IMG/VR virus record: IMGVR_UViG_3300046512_000212
Location: 1-42,451 of that record
Reading direction: 5' to 3' (one strand)
Source of the DNA: a virus
DNA length: 42,451 nt
Under the pieces are notes generated by a model. That model worked only from the letters and a program-made list of their open reading frames with translations, was not told the DNA's origin and made no database searches. Position 1 is the first letter of the stretch. Each line of letters begins with the position of its first letter. The position numbers and the translations under genes are program-made. Below, piece by piece: positions 7,016 to 15,575 of this stretch.

Positions 7016-7279
7016 ATGAAGAAGTATCTGCTCATCGCCGCGGTGATCGTCGTTTCGGCCCTCGGCGCCTGCTCCGAAACCGAGAGAGCCCAAAACGAGG
7101 CTCGCTACAACGACAAGCCGGCCGACATTCTCTGCCAGGGTTACAGCGGCGTGCTGGTCGACACCCGAACCACAGGTCGGATCGAGTTCGACGCCACCGG
7201 CCGCATCGACTTCGTGGACGCCAAGACCGGGCGCCTGACGAAGACCGAAGGCGAATGCGTGGTCACCTACGTCCCCTGA
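7016..7279 (+). CDS. small lipoprotein
   Basis: 87 residues, ATG at 7016 with AGAAAG ten bases upstream. The N-terminus is a lipoprotein signal: MKK, a hydrophobic stretch (residues 4-16), and a lipobox LGAC with Cys19. The mature part is about 68 residues with two further Cys (C48 and C82 regions) that could form a disulfide, and a beta-rich region (GRIEFDATGRIDFVDAKTGR). It would be anchored in the outer or inner membrane. Phage lipoproteins in the early or middle region often block superinfection, but nothing here proves it; it is not a spanin because the Rz/Rz1 pair lies in the late region. Confidence 0.75.
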   Translation: MKKYLLIAAVIVVSALGACSETERAQNEARYNDKPADILCQGYSGVLVDTRTTGRIEFDATGRIDFVDAKTGRLTKTEGECVVTYVP

Positions 7280-7285
7280 CCTTCG

Positions 7286-7308
7286 GCCCTGGCCCTCGCG
7301 GCCGGGGC
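7286..7308 (+). terminator. GC-rich hairpin after the lipoprotein gene
   Basis: GCCCTGGCC (7286-7294) pairs with GGCCGGGGC (7300-7308) around a 5-base loop, with one T-G wobble. It begins 7 bases after the stop. It is followed only by CTC TTC, not a T-tract, so termination efficiency is uncertain. Confidence 0.55.
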
Positions 7309-7317
7309 TCTTCGGGG

Positions 7318-7400
7318 AATGCTTGCAGCCACACCCTCCCCCCTGTGGTGTCTTCGCCCCTGCCTATTGCCCCCCTTGGCAGGATTCGACAGCAAGCATT
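7318..7400 (+). ncRNA. three-way-junction leader RNA ahead of the helicase gene
   Basis: AATGCTTGC (7318-7326) is exactly complementary to GCAAGCATT (7392-7400). The enclosed 65 bases hold two further stems: CCACA (7329-7333) with TGTGG (7344-7348), or alternatively ACACC with GGTGT one register over, and CCTGCC (7359-7364) with GGCAGG (7378-7383). Together they make a compact three-way junction about 50 bases before the helicase start, followed by the CATCCTGAA word. It could be a leader regulating the helicase, a processed small RNA, or a relic of a tRNA-like element near the tRNA gene. Confidence 0.5.
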
Positions 7401-7429
7401 CCACCCAAGAGCCCCTAGAGCTCCATCCA

Positions 7430-7438
7430 CATCCTGAA
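7430..7438 (+). promoter_or_regulatory. CATCCTGAA leader motif, copy 3
   Basis: Exact copy ending 10 bases before the GTG start of the helicase gene. The bases just after it (AAAG) form the only visible ribosome binding site. Confidence 0.5.
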
Positions 7439-7448
7439 AGATCAACTA

Positions 7449-8753
7449 GTGAACGCGATCGCCAAGCCTCCTCTGAACCGAGGACAGACAGAAGCTGCCG
7501 AAGGCTTCTTCCAATTCCTGTTCAGCGACGACAAGGAAATGATCATCAGCGGCCCTGGTGGCTACGGGAAGACCTTCCTGATGGGTCATCTGATCGACGA
7601 GATCATGCCTCGCTACTACGACACGTGTAAGCTGATGGGCATCGACCCCCAGTACGACGCTGTCGAGATGACGGCCACGACCAACAAGGCAGCCGAGGCC
7701 CTAAGCCTGGCGACAGGCCGGCCCACCTCTACGGTTCACTCCTACATGAACCTGAAGGTCTCCGACGACTTCGAGACCGGACAGTCCAAGCTGACCAAAA
7801 CCACGGCCTGGACGGTCCATGAGCGGGTCATCCTGTTCATCGACGAATACTCGCTGGTCGACACCCCCCTGGACACCGCAGTCACCGAGGGCACCCACAA
7901 CTGCAAGATCGTCTGGGTCGGAGACCACTGCCAGATGGCGCCGATCACCGAAACGGTGTCGCCGATCGACCGCAAGGGCCTGAGAACCTACGTTCTCACC
8001 GAGCCTATGCGAAACAACGGTCAGCCGGCCCTGATGGCTCTCTGCAAGCAGATGAGGAACACGGTCGAGACCGGTCTCTTCCTGCCGATTCAGTGCGTTC
8101 CAGGCGTCATCGACTGGCTCAGCCCTGAACAGATGGAAGCTGAGATCTCCTCGGTTTTCGGCAGCCAGGACCATGACAACAGGATCCTGACCTACACGAA
8201 CAGGCAGACCGTCAGCTACAACGACTTCATCCGTGGCGTCCGCCAGCTTCCGGATGAATGGACGACGGGTGAGCGCCTGGTCAACAACTCGGCCATCCAG
8301 TTCAAAGACCGGATGCTAAAGGTCGAAGAGGAAGTCTCGATCCACAGCCAGGCCGGCGAAATCGAAGACGCCGTTATCGACACGGACGTCTCCCTAAAGG
8401 TCCGTCGGACCGTGCTGCAATCCAAGCTCGGCGAGCTTTTCCGGGATGTCAAAATCCCCGTGGACCGTGAGCATTTCGAGTCGCTCAAGAAATACTACAG
8501 CGGCCAACGGAACTGGAACCGGTTCTTTCACCTCAAAAACAAGTATCCTGACCTCCGTCAGAGAGATGCGTCAACGGTTTACAAAGCCCAAGGCAGTACC
8601 TTGGACACCGTGTATATTGACGTCGGCAACATCAGTGCATGTCACAACCCGAACCAAACGGCTCGGATGCTGAATGTGGCCGTCTCTCGACCTCGCAACC
8701 GGATTGCTTTCTATGGCAAGCTGGCTGAGAAGTACGGAGGCCTGATCCAATAG
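7449..8753 (+). CDS. SF1 DNA helicase, Dda/RecD-like
   Basis: 434 residues, GTG start. Helicase motif I is GPGGYGKT (residues 35-42). Motif Ia is TATTNKAAEAL, followed by STVHSYMNL, and motif II is LFIDEYSLVD with D132 and E133. Motif III is WVGDHCQMAP. C-terminal motifs are STVYKAQGSTLDTVYID (motif V type) and NVAVSRPRNRI (motif VI with the arginine finger). Length and motif set match Dda/RecD2-type 5'-3' helicases of superfamily 1B; N4 uses a Dda-like helicase (gp37) in replication, located similarly a few genes before its DNA polymerase. It probably opens the template for the polymerase encoded one gene downstream. Confidence 0.9.
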   Translation: MNAIAKPPLNRGQTEAAEGFFQFLFSDDKEMIISGPGGYGKTFLMGHLIDEIMPRYYDTCKLMGIDPQYDAVEMTATTNKAAEALSLATGRPTSTVHSYMNLKVSDDFETGQSKLTKTTAWTVHERVILFIDEYSLVDTPLDTAVTEGTHNCKIVWVGDHCQMAPITETVSPIDRKGLRTYVLTEPMRNNGQPALMALCKQMRNTVETGLFLPIQCVPGVIDWLSPEQMEAEISSVFGSQDHDNRILTYTNRQTVSYNDFIRGVRQLPDEWTTGERLVNNSAIQFKDRMLKVEEEVSIHSQAGEIEDAVIDTDVSLKVRRTVLQSKLGELFRDVKIPVDREHFESLKKYYSGQRNWNRFFHLKNKYPDLRQRDASTVYKAQGSTLDTVYIDVGNISACHNPNQTARMLNVAVSRPRNRIAFYGKLAEKYGGLIQ

Positions 8754-8763
8754 GAGAATGGGC

Positions 8764-9267
8764 ATGTCGCTCACCAACGCGCACGAGGTCATCCAGCGCA
8801 TCGCTAGATCTCTGTTCAGCGCTGAGGAGCGTCGCCTGGAGAAGGTCAAAGACCAACTCGTTGCCTCCAACAAGGAATGCTTCCCCGATCGCCCCCATGA
8901 CGGGTTCACCTACAAGGGCGTCCCTTACGACCCCTCGAACCTGACCAAGGGCGCTCGGACCCGGGTAAGTCTGCACCTCTCTCTGTCCGACCAGATGGAC
9001 GAATATCTGGAAGACAAAGAGAAGGTGTGGACCGACCGGCACTACATCTCTCAAATGTTGTTCACGCTGCTGCACCCTTGCGATAGCGCTCAAGACATTA
9101 GAGATGCTCTTCCCAACTGCATCGTCGACACCTTGGATGACATAAAGCAGCTCCGACGCGTTCGTGAAGCGGCCTACACCATCCAAGACAACAAGATGAA
9201 CCACCGGCAGTATCTCAAAATCCTTCCCAGGATGGAGTTTTACGCCACGGCAAGGCTCCTTTACTGA
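8764..9267 (+). CDS. unknown conserved-looking protein between helicase and DNA polymerase
   Basis: 167 residues. ATG 8764 is chosen because AGGAG (8752-8756) is 7 bases upstream; ATG 8758 would leave only one base. The protein is helical and charged, with no Cys motif, Walker motif or membrane segment. It contains an N-terminal helix (HEVIQRIARSLFSAEERRLEKVKDQL in pieces) and a Tyr/Asp-rich middle. It starts 10 bases after the helicase and overlaps the polymerase start as TGATG, so it is made in step with the replication proteins. Position suggests a replication accessory role, but I do not recognise the family. Confidence 0.75.
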   Translation: MSLTNAHEVIQRIARSLFSAEERRLEKVKDQLVASNKECFPDRPHDGFTYKGVPYDPSNLTKGARTRVSLHLSLSDQMDEYLEDKEKVWTDRHYISQMLFTLLHPCDSAQDIRDALPNCIVDTLDDIKQLRRVREAAYTIQDNKMNHRQYLKILPRMEFYATARLLY

Positions 9268-11885
9268 TGCGATATCTCACCTTCTCTGAGACTGAACAGG
9301 CCACCTACCCGATCTGCCTGCTGGTTCCCCAGATCAGGAAGGATGAGATCCGCAAGGCCTATGTCGACACCCACAGCCTGGACCCCAACGAGATCCTGGT
9401 CATCGACCTCCACTATTCCGAGACCGTCAAGAAGACCCCGGTGGCGGAGTTCAAGCGCTACATCACCGAGGAGCTGGTCCCCGTCTGGACAGAGATGGGC
9501 ACCGAATTCATCGTCGTCACCGACGCAGAGTATTTCAAGGTGCTGGCTGGCGTCACCAAGTCCGACGTCAATCTGGGCTACGTCCTAGACTGCAAGTTCG
9601 GCGACTGGAAGGTCATCTACGTCCCGAGCCAGAAGCAAATCTTCTACGACCCGGAGAAGGTCCGGGGAAAGATCGCCCAAGGCATCGACGCCATGAAGGC
9701 CTACCGGGCCGGCGGCTACGAGGCGCCTGGCGCCAGCATCATCAAGACGGCCCACTACCTCTCGACTCCCGAAGAGATCGAAGATTGGCTCGTCAAGCTG
9801 CTGGACTGGGACGTTCCTCTTACCTGCGACATTGAGTGCTTCAGCCTCAAGCACAACACCGCCGGCATCGGGACCATCACCTTCTGCTGGAACAAGCACG
9901 AGGGGATCGCCTTCCCGGTGGACCTGGGTCCAAACCCGGACCTGGTCCGATCGATGCTGAAGGCATTCATCCTCCAGTTCCGCAACAAGCTGATCTACCA
10001 CAACGCCGCCTTCGACGTTTACGTGCTGATCTACCAGCTGTTCATGAAGCACATCCTCGACACCGAGGGCCTTCTGGAAGGGCTGGACGTCATGCTGCGT
10101 CCAGGCGGCTGGGAATGCACCAAGCTGATCACCTATCTGGCCACCAACAGCTGCGCCGGCAACAAGCTCAGTCTGAAAGAACAGGCCCAAGAGTTCGCCG
10201 GAAACTGGGCGCAGGAAGACATCAAGGACATCACCAAGATCCTCCTTCCGGATCTGCTCCAGTACAACCTGGTGGATGGCCTCTCGACCTGGTTCGTCTA
10301 CGATAAACACTGGGATACGGTAGTCCGGGACCAGCAGCTGTCGGTCTACAGGGACATCTTCCAGCCGGCGATCGTCGACATTGTCCAAATGCAGCTCACC
10401 GGGATGCCGGTGGATATGCAGGAGGTTCTCCGCTGCGAGGAGCGACTTCAGGCCGACTATGACGGGGCCATGGCCACCATAGAGGGCTCGGCTGTCGTCC
10501 AGCGCTTCAACTACAAGCTCGCCGAAAAGCGGGTGGAGGTGATGAACGCCACCTGGAAGAAGAAGCGGACCACGATCTCCGAGACCTTGGAAGAAGCCAA
10601 GACCAACAAGGGCATCCAGGCCGAGATCACCTTCAACCCCAACTCCGGTCCGCAGCTGCAGAACCTGCTCTACGGGATGCTGAACCTGCCGGTGATCTCC
10701 CTCACCGACACCAAGCAGCCTTCGACGGACGGCGAAACCATCCGCGCTCTTCGGAACCACACGAGCAATCCGGACATCATCGCCTTCCTGGACGCCATGA
10801 GCGACCACGCCGCGGTGAACAAGATCCTGACGTCCTTCATCCCGGCCCTAAAAGGGGCCGTACAAGGGCCTGACGGCTGGCACTACCTGTTCGGCAACTT
10901 CAACCTCGGCGGCACCATCAGCGGCCGCCTGTCGAGCTCGAACCCCAACCTTCAGAACCTGCCGGCCAACGGTAAGAGCAAGAAGGCCCAGCTGTACGCC
11001 AAGTGGATCAAGAAGTGCTTCGCACCTCCTCCCGGTTGGATGTTCGTTGGGCTCGACTTCGCTTCGCTGGAAGACCGGATCTCGGCCGTCACCACCAAGG
11101 ATCCCAACAAGCTGAAGGTCTACACCGACGGCTACGATGGGCACTCCCTGCGAGCCTACGCCTACTTCGGCGACACCATGCCCGACATCGATCCCAACTC
11201 GGTGGAGAGCATCAACTCGATCCAAAAGCTCTATAAGGGCGAGCGGCAGGAGTCGAAAACTCCGACCTTCCTGCTCACCTACGCCGGCACCTACAAGGGC
11301 ATGATGGAGCAGTGCGGCTTCTCCACGGAGAAGGCTCGCCTGATCGAAAAGCGGTACCACGAAATGTACGTGGTCAGCGACCAGTGGGTCTCCGCCAAGC
11401 TGGACGAAGCGAGTCGGACAGGCTACGTCACTGTGGCTTTCGGGCTGCGGCTGAGGACCCCAAAACTGGCCCAGGTGATCCGCGGGACGAGTAAGACCCC
11501 GTTCGAGGCGGAGGCGGAAGGCAGGTCAGCCGGCAACGCTCTCGGACAGTCCTGGTGCCTACTGAATTCCCGGGCATGGAGCGAGACCATGGGCAAGGTG
11601 CGGAAGTCCCCGTACCGGACCATGATCAGACCCTGCGCCCAGATCCACGATGCAGGCTATGCCCTGGTCAAGGACGACGTGGGAGCCCTGCTCTATCTCA
11701 ACAAGCACCTAGTCAAGGCGGTACAGTGGCAGGAGCATCCTGACATCGCCCATGACGAAGTGAAGTTGGGTGGAGAACTGTCGATCTTCTACCCCAATTG
11801 GAGCCATGAAATAGGCATTCCTAATGGGGCGAGTGAGCAAGACATCTACGATATCATCGACGAAACCTTATCAGCAGCCGCTTAG
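9267..11885 (+). CDS. family A DNA polymerase with 3'-5' exonuclease
   Basis: 872 residues, essentially the length of the N4 gp39 polymerase. Exonuclease motifs: Exo I D188-x-E190, Exo II (NKLIYHNAAFDVY, about 240-252), Exo III (YNLVDGLSTWFVY, about 334-346), so proofreading is expected to be active. Polymerase motif A is GLDFASLEDR with D597; motif B is R660xxxK664 followed by FLLTYAGTYKG; motif C is IHDAGYA with D795. The first 180 residues are an N-terminal extension without a recognisable 5'-3' exonuclease. The start overlaps the previous stop as TGATG. It replicates the phage genome together with the helicase, primase and SSB encoded around it. Confidence 0.96.
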   Translation: MRYLTFSETEQATYPICLLVPQIRKDEIRKAYVDTHSLDPNEILVIDLHYSETVKKTPVAEFKRYITEELVPVWTEMGTEFIVVTDAEYFKVLAGVTKSDVNLGYVLDCKFGDWKVIYVPSQKQIFYDPEKVRGKIAQGIDAMKAYRAGGYEAPGASIIKTAHYLSTPEEIEDWLVKLLDWDVPLTCDIECFSLKHNTAGIGTITFCWNKHEGIAFPVDLGPNPDLVRSMLKAFILQFRNKLIYHNAAFDVYVLIYQLFMKHILDTEGLLEGLDVMLRPGGWECTKLITYLATNSCAGNKLSLKEQAQEFAGNWAQEDIKDITKILLPDLLQYNLVDGLSTWFVYDKHWDTVVRDQQLSVYRDIFQPAIVDIVQMQLTGMPVDMQEVLRCEERLQADYDGAMATIEGSAVVQRFNYKLAEKRVEVMNATWKKKRTTISETLEEAKTNKGIQAEITFNPNSGPQLQNLLYGMLNLPVISLTDTKQPSTDGETIRALRNHTSNPDIIAFLDAMSDHAAVNKILTSFIPALKGAVQGPDGWHYLFGNFNLGGTISGRLSSSNPNLQNLPANGKSKKAQLYAKWIKKCFAPPPGWMFVGLDFASLEDRISAVTTKDPNKLKVYTDGYDGHSLRAYAYFGDTMPDIDPNSVESINSIQKLYKGERQESKTPTFLLTYAGTYKGMMEQCGFSTEKARLIEKRYHEMYVVSDQWVSAKLDEASRTGYVTVAFGLRLRTPKLAQVIRGTSKTPFEAEAEGRSAGNALGQSWCLLNSRAWSETMGKVRKSPYRTMIRPCAQIHDAGYALVKDDVGALLYLNKHLVKAVQWQEHPDIAHDEVKLGGELSIFYPNWSHEIGIPNGASEQDIYDIIDETLSAAA

Positions 11886-11903
11886 AGCTGCCTGGAGAAC
11901 CAA

Positions 11904-12254
11904 ATGAACGAACAAGAGCAGAAGCAGTACCGCTACCTGGTGGCCGGCAACGTCATCATCGAAGTCGAAGGCCAGGTCCAGGCCATCCCCCAGAATGCCA
12001 TGATCGTCACCGACGATCAGAACATCGGCGTCTACCAGCTGGGCAAGGCCCAGCAGGCGCTGCAGCTGACCTTGTTCAAGAAGCTGGGCGAGCAAGCCAA
12101 CGTCGTCGACGTGATCATCACCAACGTCGTCCTGCTCGGCCACATGACCGACGCCGAGTTCAACTTCCGGCCAGCCGACCTGGCCGTGCAGGAGCGGGCC
12201 AAGCCGACGGCCGAGATCATCGATCTCAGCCAGGAGATGAAGGACCGGACCTAG
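11904..12254 (+). CDS. unknown small protein after DNA polymerase
   Basis: 116 residues, ATG with GGAG seven bases upstream. The N-terminal half is beta-rich with repeated Val/Ile (YRYLVAGNVIIEVEGQVQAIP), then a Gln/Leu-rich helix and a strand VVDVIITNVVLLGHM. The C-terminal 30 residues are charged and probably flexible. No catalytic motif or membrane segment is visible. It is separated from the polymerase by 18 bases and followed by a strong hairpin, so it is the last gene of the helicase-polymerase unit. Family not recognised. Confidence 0.75.
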   Translation: MNEQEQKQYRYLVAGNVIIEVEGQVQAIPQNAMIVTDDQNIGVYQLGKAQQALQLTLFKKLGEQANVVDVIITNVVLLGHMTDAEFNFRPADLAVQERAKPTAEIIDLSQEMKDRT

Positions 12255-12262
12255 CGTCCAAG

Positions 12263-12292
12263 CGAGGGCTTCAGGCAGCTGAGGCCCTCGCC
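12263..12292 (+). terminator. GC-rich hairpin ending the polymerase unit
   Basis: GCGAGGGC (12263-12270) is exactly complementary to GCCCTCGC (12285-12292), with a 14-base loop that itself contains CAGCTG. It starts 9 bases after the stop of the small gene. No T-tract. Confidence 0.6.
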
Positions 12293-12324
12293 CGAGACTA
12301 TCTAAGCTGCCGCCCTACGCACGA

Positions 12325-12339
12325 TCCCGGTCAACGGGA
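12325..12339 (+). promoter_or_regulatory. small hairpin upstream of the nuclease gene
   Basis: TCCCG (12325-12329) pairs with CGGGA (12335-12339) around a 5-base loop, ten bases before the next leader motif. It could be part of a promoter or of a leader; its role is unproven. Confidence 0.3.
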
Positions 12340-12348
12340 CGTAGCAAA

Positions 12349-12357
12349 CATCCTGAA
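12349..12357 (+). promoter_or_regulatory. CATCCTGAA leader motif, copy 4
   Basis: Exact copy ending 11 bases before the GTG start of the nuclease gene, after the hairpin at 12263-12292. Confidence 0.5.
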
Positions 12358-12368
12358 GGGGCTGAACT

Positions 12369-13346
12369 GTGAAGATCACGAATAATACGGGCATCAACCT
12401 GCCTCTCGCGGTTTGGTTGCTGCACGACACCTATGACTACGTGGATGAAGAGAACTACATCTCCGCCACAAGCCTGATGAAGCCTATCCGCCAGACGATC
12501 CTGGGCGCCCGTGTGCCTGTAAGCGAACGGGTGACGGACATCTCCGAGAATATCGCCCGCTCCTATGGCCACGCCATCCACGACTCGATCGAGTCGGCCT
12601 GGAAGACTGGCCACAAGAAGGCGATGAGGCTCCTGGGCTACCCTGACACGATCGTCGACAGGATCCTGATCAATCCGACCGACGAGGAGCTCCGAGCCAC
12701 CAGCGAGGCCATCCCGGTCTACATGGAGCAGCGCTCGTTCAAGAAGGTGTTGGTCAACGGCGTCACCTACACCATCGGTGGCAAGTACGACATGGTCGCC
12801 GACGGGGAGCTGTACGACCACAAGTCGACCAGCGCATTCTCCTGGCTCTTCGGCACTCGTGACGATGACCACCGGACCCAGGGCTCGATCTACCGCTGGC
12901 TCGACGAGAAGCGGATCTACGGCAGCCAGATCCACATCAACTACATCTTCACCGACTGGTCGAGGATGCAGGCCAAGACCAACCCAAAGTACCCGCAAAA
13001 GCGGGTCGAGGAGAAGCACATCGACCTGTGGTCGGTGGCTGACACCGATCGGTGGGTCAAGGAGCGGCTCAGCCTGATCCAGAAGCACTGGAACTCTCCG
13101 GAGAGCCAGATCCCCTTCTGCACCGACAAAGAGCTGTGGCGGTCGGAGCCCGCCTACAAATACTACAGGGATCCCGAAAAGATCTCCGGCCGCTCCACGA
13201 AGAACTTCGACAACAAACACGAAGCCGAACAGTTCAAAGCCGACAAAGGTGGTCAAGGCGTCGTCATCACCGTTCCTGGTGAGGCAAAGGCCTGTAACTA
13301 CTGCAATGTCTTTGATCTTTGTAAGCAGAAAGACGGGTTCATCTGA
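12369..13346 (+). CDS. PD-(D/E)XK nuclease (RecB/Cas4-like)
   Basis: 325 residues, GTG start after GAAGGGGC. The core is GKYDMVADGELYDHKST: D141 and D150-x-K152 form the PD-(D/E)XK metal site, followed by the Q-Y type helix HRTQGSIYRWL that is usual in RecB-like nucleases. Near the C-terminus are C309, C312 and C318, reminiscent of the cysteines of iron-sulfur RecB/AddB/Cas4 nucleases, but I see no matching N-terminal Cys, so a cluster is doubtful. It overlaps the next gene as TGATG. In N4 a gene in this position (gp42 region) is needed for DNA replication; recombination or end processing is the likely job. Confidence 0.8.
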   Translation: MKITNNTGINLPLAVWLLHDTYDYVDEENYISATSLMKPIRQTILGARVPVSERVTDISENIARSYGHAIHDSIESAWKTGHKKAMRLLGYPDTIVDRILINPTDEELRATSEAIPVYMEQRSFKKVLVNGVTYTIGGKYDMVADGELYDHKSTSAFSWLFGTRDDDHRTQGSIYRWLDEKRIYGSQIHINYIFTDWSRMQAKTNPKYPQKRVEEKHIDLWSVADTDRWVKERLSLIQKHWNSPESQIPFCTDKELWRSEPAYKYYRDPEKISGRSTKNFDNKHEAEQFKADKGGQGVVITVPGEAKACNYCNVFDLCKQKDGFI

Positions 13347-15517
13347 TGATCGATTTGTCGGGGGTCGAGCATCACCCCGCACTCACCGAAATGGTGGACG
13401 TGCTCTGCAACAAGACCCAGAACATCGACCGAGGGTTCTTTCAGGTCGAGGTCGCCTACTTCCTTTCGAAGATGGCCTCGAACATGCGGGCTTCGATCAT
13501 CACCAAAGATCGGGGCGAGATCCCCGTGAACTGCTACGCCCTGGCCTTGGCCACCTCCGGGTTCGGAAAGGGGCACTCGGTCGGCATCGTCGAGGACGAG
13601 TTCATGAAGGGCTTCAAACGCCGCTTCATGGAGGACAGCATGGAGGTGATCGCCGAGACCAACCTCTGGAAGATCGCCAACGATCGTGCCGCTCGTAAGG
13701 GCACCGACCAGCAGGAGGAGTTCGACAGGACGGTGAAGGAGTACAACTCCGCCGGCGCCTTCCCCTACACCTTCGACAGCGGCACTCCGCCGGCCGTCAA
13801 GCAGCTTCGTCAGAAGCTCCTCATGGCCAACTGCGGCGCCATCAACCTGCAGATCGACGAGATCGGGCTGAACCTGATTGGCTCGGCCGACGTGCTGACC
13901 CTGTTCCTGGAGCTCTACGACCAGGGCCGGGTGAAGCCCAAGCTCATCAAGAACACCGCGGAGAACCAGCGGAACGAGGAGCTGGACGGTAAAACGCCGA
14001 CCAACATGCTGCTTTTCGGGACGCCCTCCAAGCTGCTGGATGGTGGCCAGACCGAGGAACAGTTCTACTCGTTCCTCGACACCGGCTACGCCAGGCGCTG
14101 CCTATTTGGGTGGGGCCGTCTGTCGAAACGATCCCACCTGAGCAAGTCGCCGGAGGAGATCTATAAGCTCCTGACCACGTCTTCGAACGACGCCATGGTC
14201 AAGAAGTGGAGCGCCTACTTCCACCAGCTGGCCGACCCGGCCTGCTTCGGCTGGAAAATGGCGGTCGAAGACGACGTGGGCATCAAGCTGCTGGAATACA
14301 AGATCGCCTGCGAGTGCGCCGCCGAGAACATGAAGGAGCACGAGGAGATCCGCAAAGCGGAGATGAGCCATCGCTACTTCAAGGCCCTGAAGCTGGCCGG
14401 CGCATACGCCTTCGTGGACGGATCCGTCGAGGTGGAGATGGATCATCTCATGTCGGCCATCCTCCTGGTCGAGGAGTCTGGAGCATCGTTCCAGGCCATC
14501 CTGACCCGGGAGAAGGCTTACGTGAAGTTGGCCAAGTACGTCGCCGAGGCCGACAACGAGGTCACCCACACCGACCTCCTGGAAGCCCTGCCCTTCTACC
14601 CGAAGAGCAATGCGGCCAAGAACGAAATGATGACCCTGGCCACGGCCTGGGGCTATAAGCAGCACATCATCATCAAGAAGTCGTTCATCGACGGTATCGA
14701 GTTCTTCAAGGGAGAAACCCTTGCCGAAACGAACCTGGACGAGATCATCGTCTCCTACAGCGACCACTGGGCCTACAACTACCTGGCCGAGAAGGTCCCG
14801 TTTGATCAGCTGCACTTGCTGACTCAAGCGGACAACATGCACTGGACCAACCACCACTTCAAAAACGGTGATAAGGGCCAGGGCCACCGGGCCGAGGAGA
14901 ACGTCCTTACGGGCTTCAACCTGGTGGTCATCGACGTGGACGAGGGTGTCAGTCTCGACGTCGCCCACGAGCTGCTGAAGGAATACAGGTTCCTGACGTA
15001 CACCACCAAGCGGAACACCCCCGACTGCAACAGGTTCCGGCTGATCTTCCCGATCAACTACCACCTTGAGCTGGACTCCGATGAGTACAAGGAGTTCGTC
15101 AACTCGATCATGGACTGGCTTCCGTTCAAGACCGATGAGAGCGCCAACCAGCGAGCCAAGAAGTGGGAATGCTTTGCTGGTGGTGACTACCACTACAACG
15201 ACGGCGAACTCTTGGACGCCTTGCCGTTCATCCCGAAGACTTCTCGGAATGAGCTCTATATCCAGGAAAGCCGCAAACTCCAATCGCTCGACAATCTGGA
15301 ACGCTGGTTCGCTCAACGCATCGCGTCAGGCAACCGCAACAACCAGATGATCAAGTACGCCCTGGCCCTCGTGGACACCGGGATGAACTTGGTCGAGGTC
15401 AGTCAGCAGGTTCACGCGTTCAACAAGAAACTGAACACGCCCCTGACCGAAGACGAGTTGGACAGCACCATCATGGTGACTGTCTCCAAGCGGTTCCACC
15501 GAGCGCAGGCTGCCTGA
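13346..15517 (+). CDS. helicase-primase fusion (P-loop ATPase plus AEP-like primase)
   Basis: 723 residues. The N-terminal half has a P-loop GFGKGHS (residues 72-78, after a hydrophobic strand ALALATS) and a Walker B-like LQIDEIG (about 168-174), as in DUF3987-type helicase domains. The C-terminal half has the primase-polymerase signature VIDVDEG with D530 and D532. This is followed by TTKRNTPDCNRFRLIFPI, and a PriCT-like helical tail (GNRNNQMIKYALALVDTG then NTPLTEDELDSTI, about 650-715). The domain order ATPase then primase is the reverse of the usual primase-helicase order. N4-like phages encode a large protein at this position (gp43 region) needed for replication. It should make primers for the family A polymerase. 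Confidence 0.8.
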   Translation: MIDLSGVEHHPALTEMVDVLCNKTQNIDRGFFQVEVAYFLSKMASNMRASIITKDRGEIPVNCYALALATSGFGKGHSVGIVEDEFMKGFKRRFMEDSMEVIAETNLWKIANDRAARKGTDQQEEFDRTVKEYNSAGAFPYTFDSGTPPAVKQLRQKLLMANCGAINLQIDEIGLNLIGSADVLTLFLELYDQGRVKPKLIKNTAENQRNEELDGKTPTNMLLFGTPSKLLDGGQTEEQFYSFLDTGYARRCLFGWGRLSKRSHLSKSPEEIYKLLTTSSNDAMVKKWSAYFHQLADPACFGWKMAVEDDVGIKLLEYKIACECAAENMKEHEEIRKAEMSHRYFKALKLAGAYAFVDGSVEVEMDHLMSAILLVEESGASFQAILTREKAYVKLAKYVAEADNEVTHTDLLEALPFYPKSNAAKNEMMTLATAWGYKQHIIIKKSFIDGIEFFKGETLAETNLDEIIVSYSDHWAYNYLAEKVPFDQLHLLTQADNMHWTNHHFKNGDKGQGHRAEENVLTGFNLVVIDVDEGVSLDVAHELLKEYRFLTYTTKRNTPDCNRFRLIFPINYHLELDSDEYKEFVNSIMDWLPFKTDESANQRAKKWECFAGGDYHYNDGELLDALPFIPKTSRNELYIQESRKLQSLDNLERWFAQRIASGNRNNQMIKYALALVDTGMNLVEVSQQVHAFNKKLNTPLTEDELDSTIMVTVSKRFHRAQAA

Positions 15518-15535
15518 TCACGGCAGCTGATGGAT

Positions 15536-15575
15536 CCCAGGTCTAGAAGAGGCTGATCCCTTTTCTGGGTCTGGG
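15536..15575 (+). terminator. long imperfect hairpin between primase and RecA-like genes
   Basis: Bases 15536-15551 pair with 15560-15575 over 16 positions, including four or five G-T wobbles, around an 8-base loop. It begins 19 bases after the primase stop. The next 25 bases include a second mini-hairpin GGCG-GAA-CGCC (15579-15589). No T-tract follows. The G-T pairs are stable only as plus-strand RNA, which points to an RNA-level role such as termination, processing or attenuation. Confidence 0.5.

Noticed and set aside
12840-13320. An iron-sulfur cluster in the PD-(D/E)XK nuclease
   Set aside because: Only three C-terminal cysteines (309, 312, 318) are present and no fourth ligand was found in the N-terminal part.
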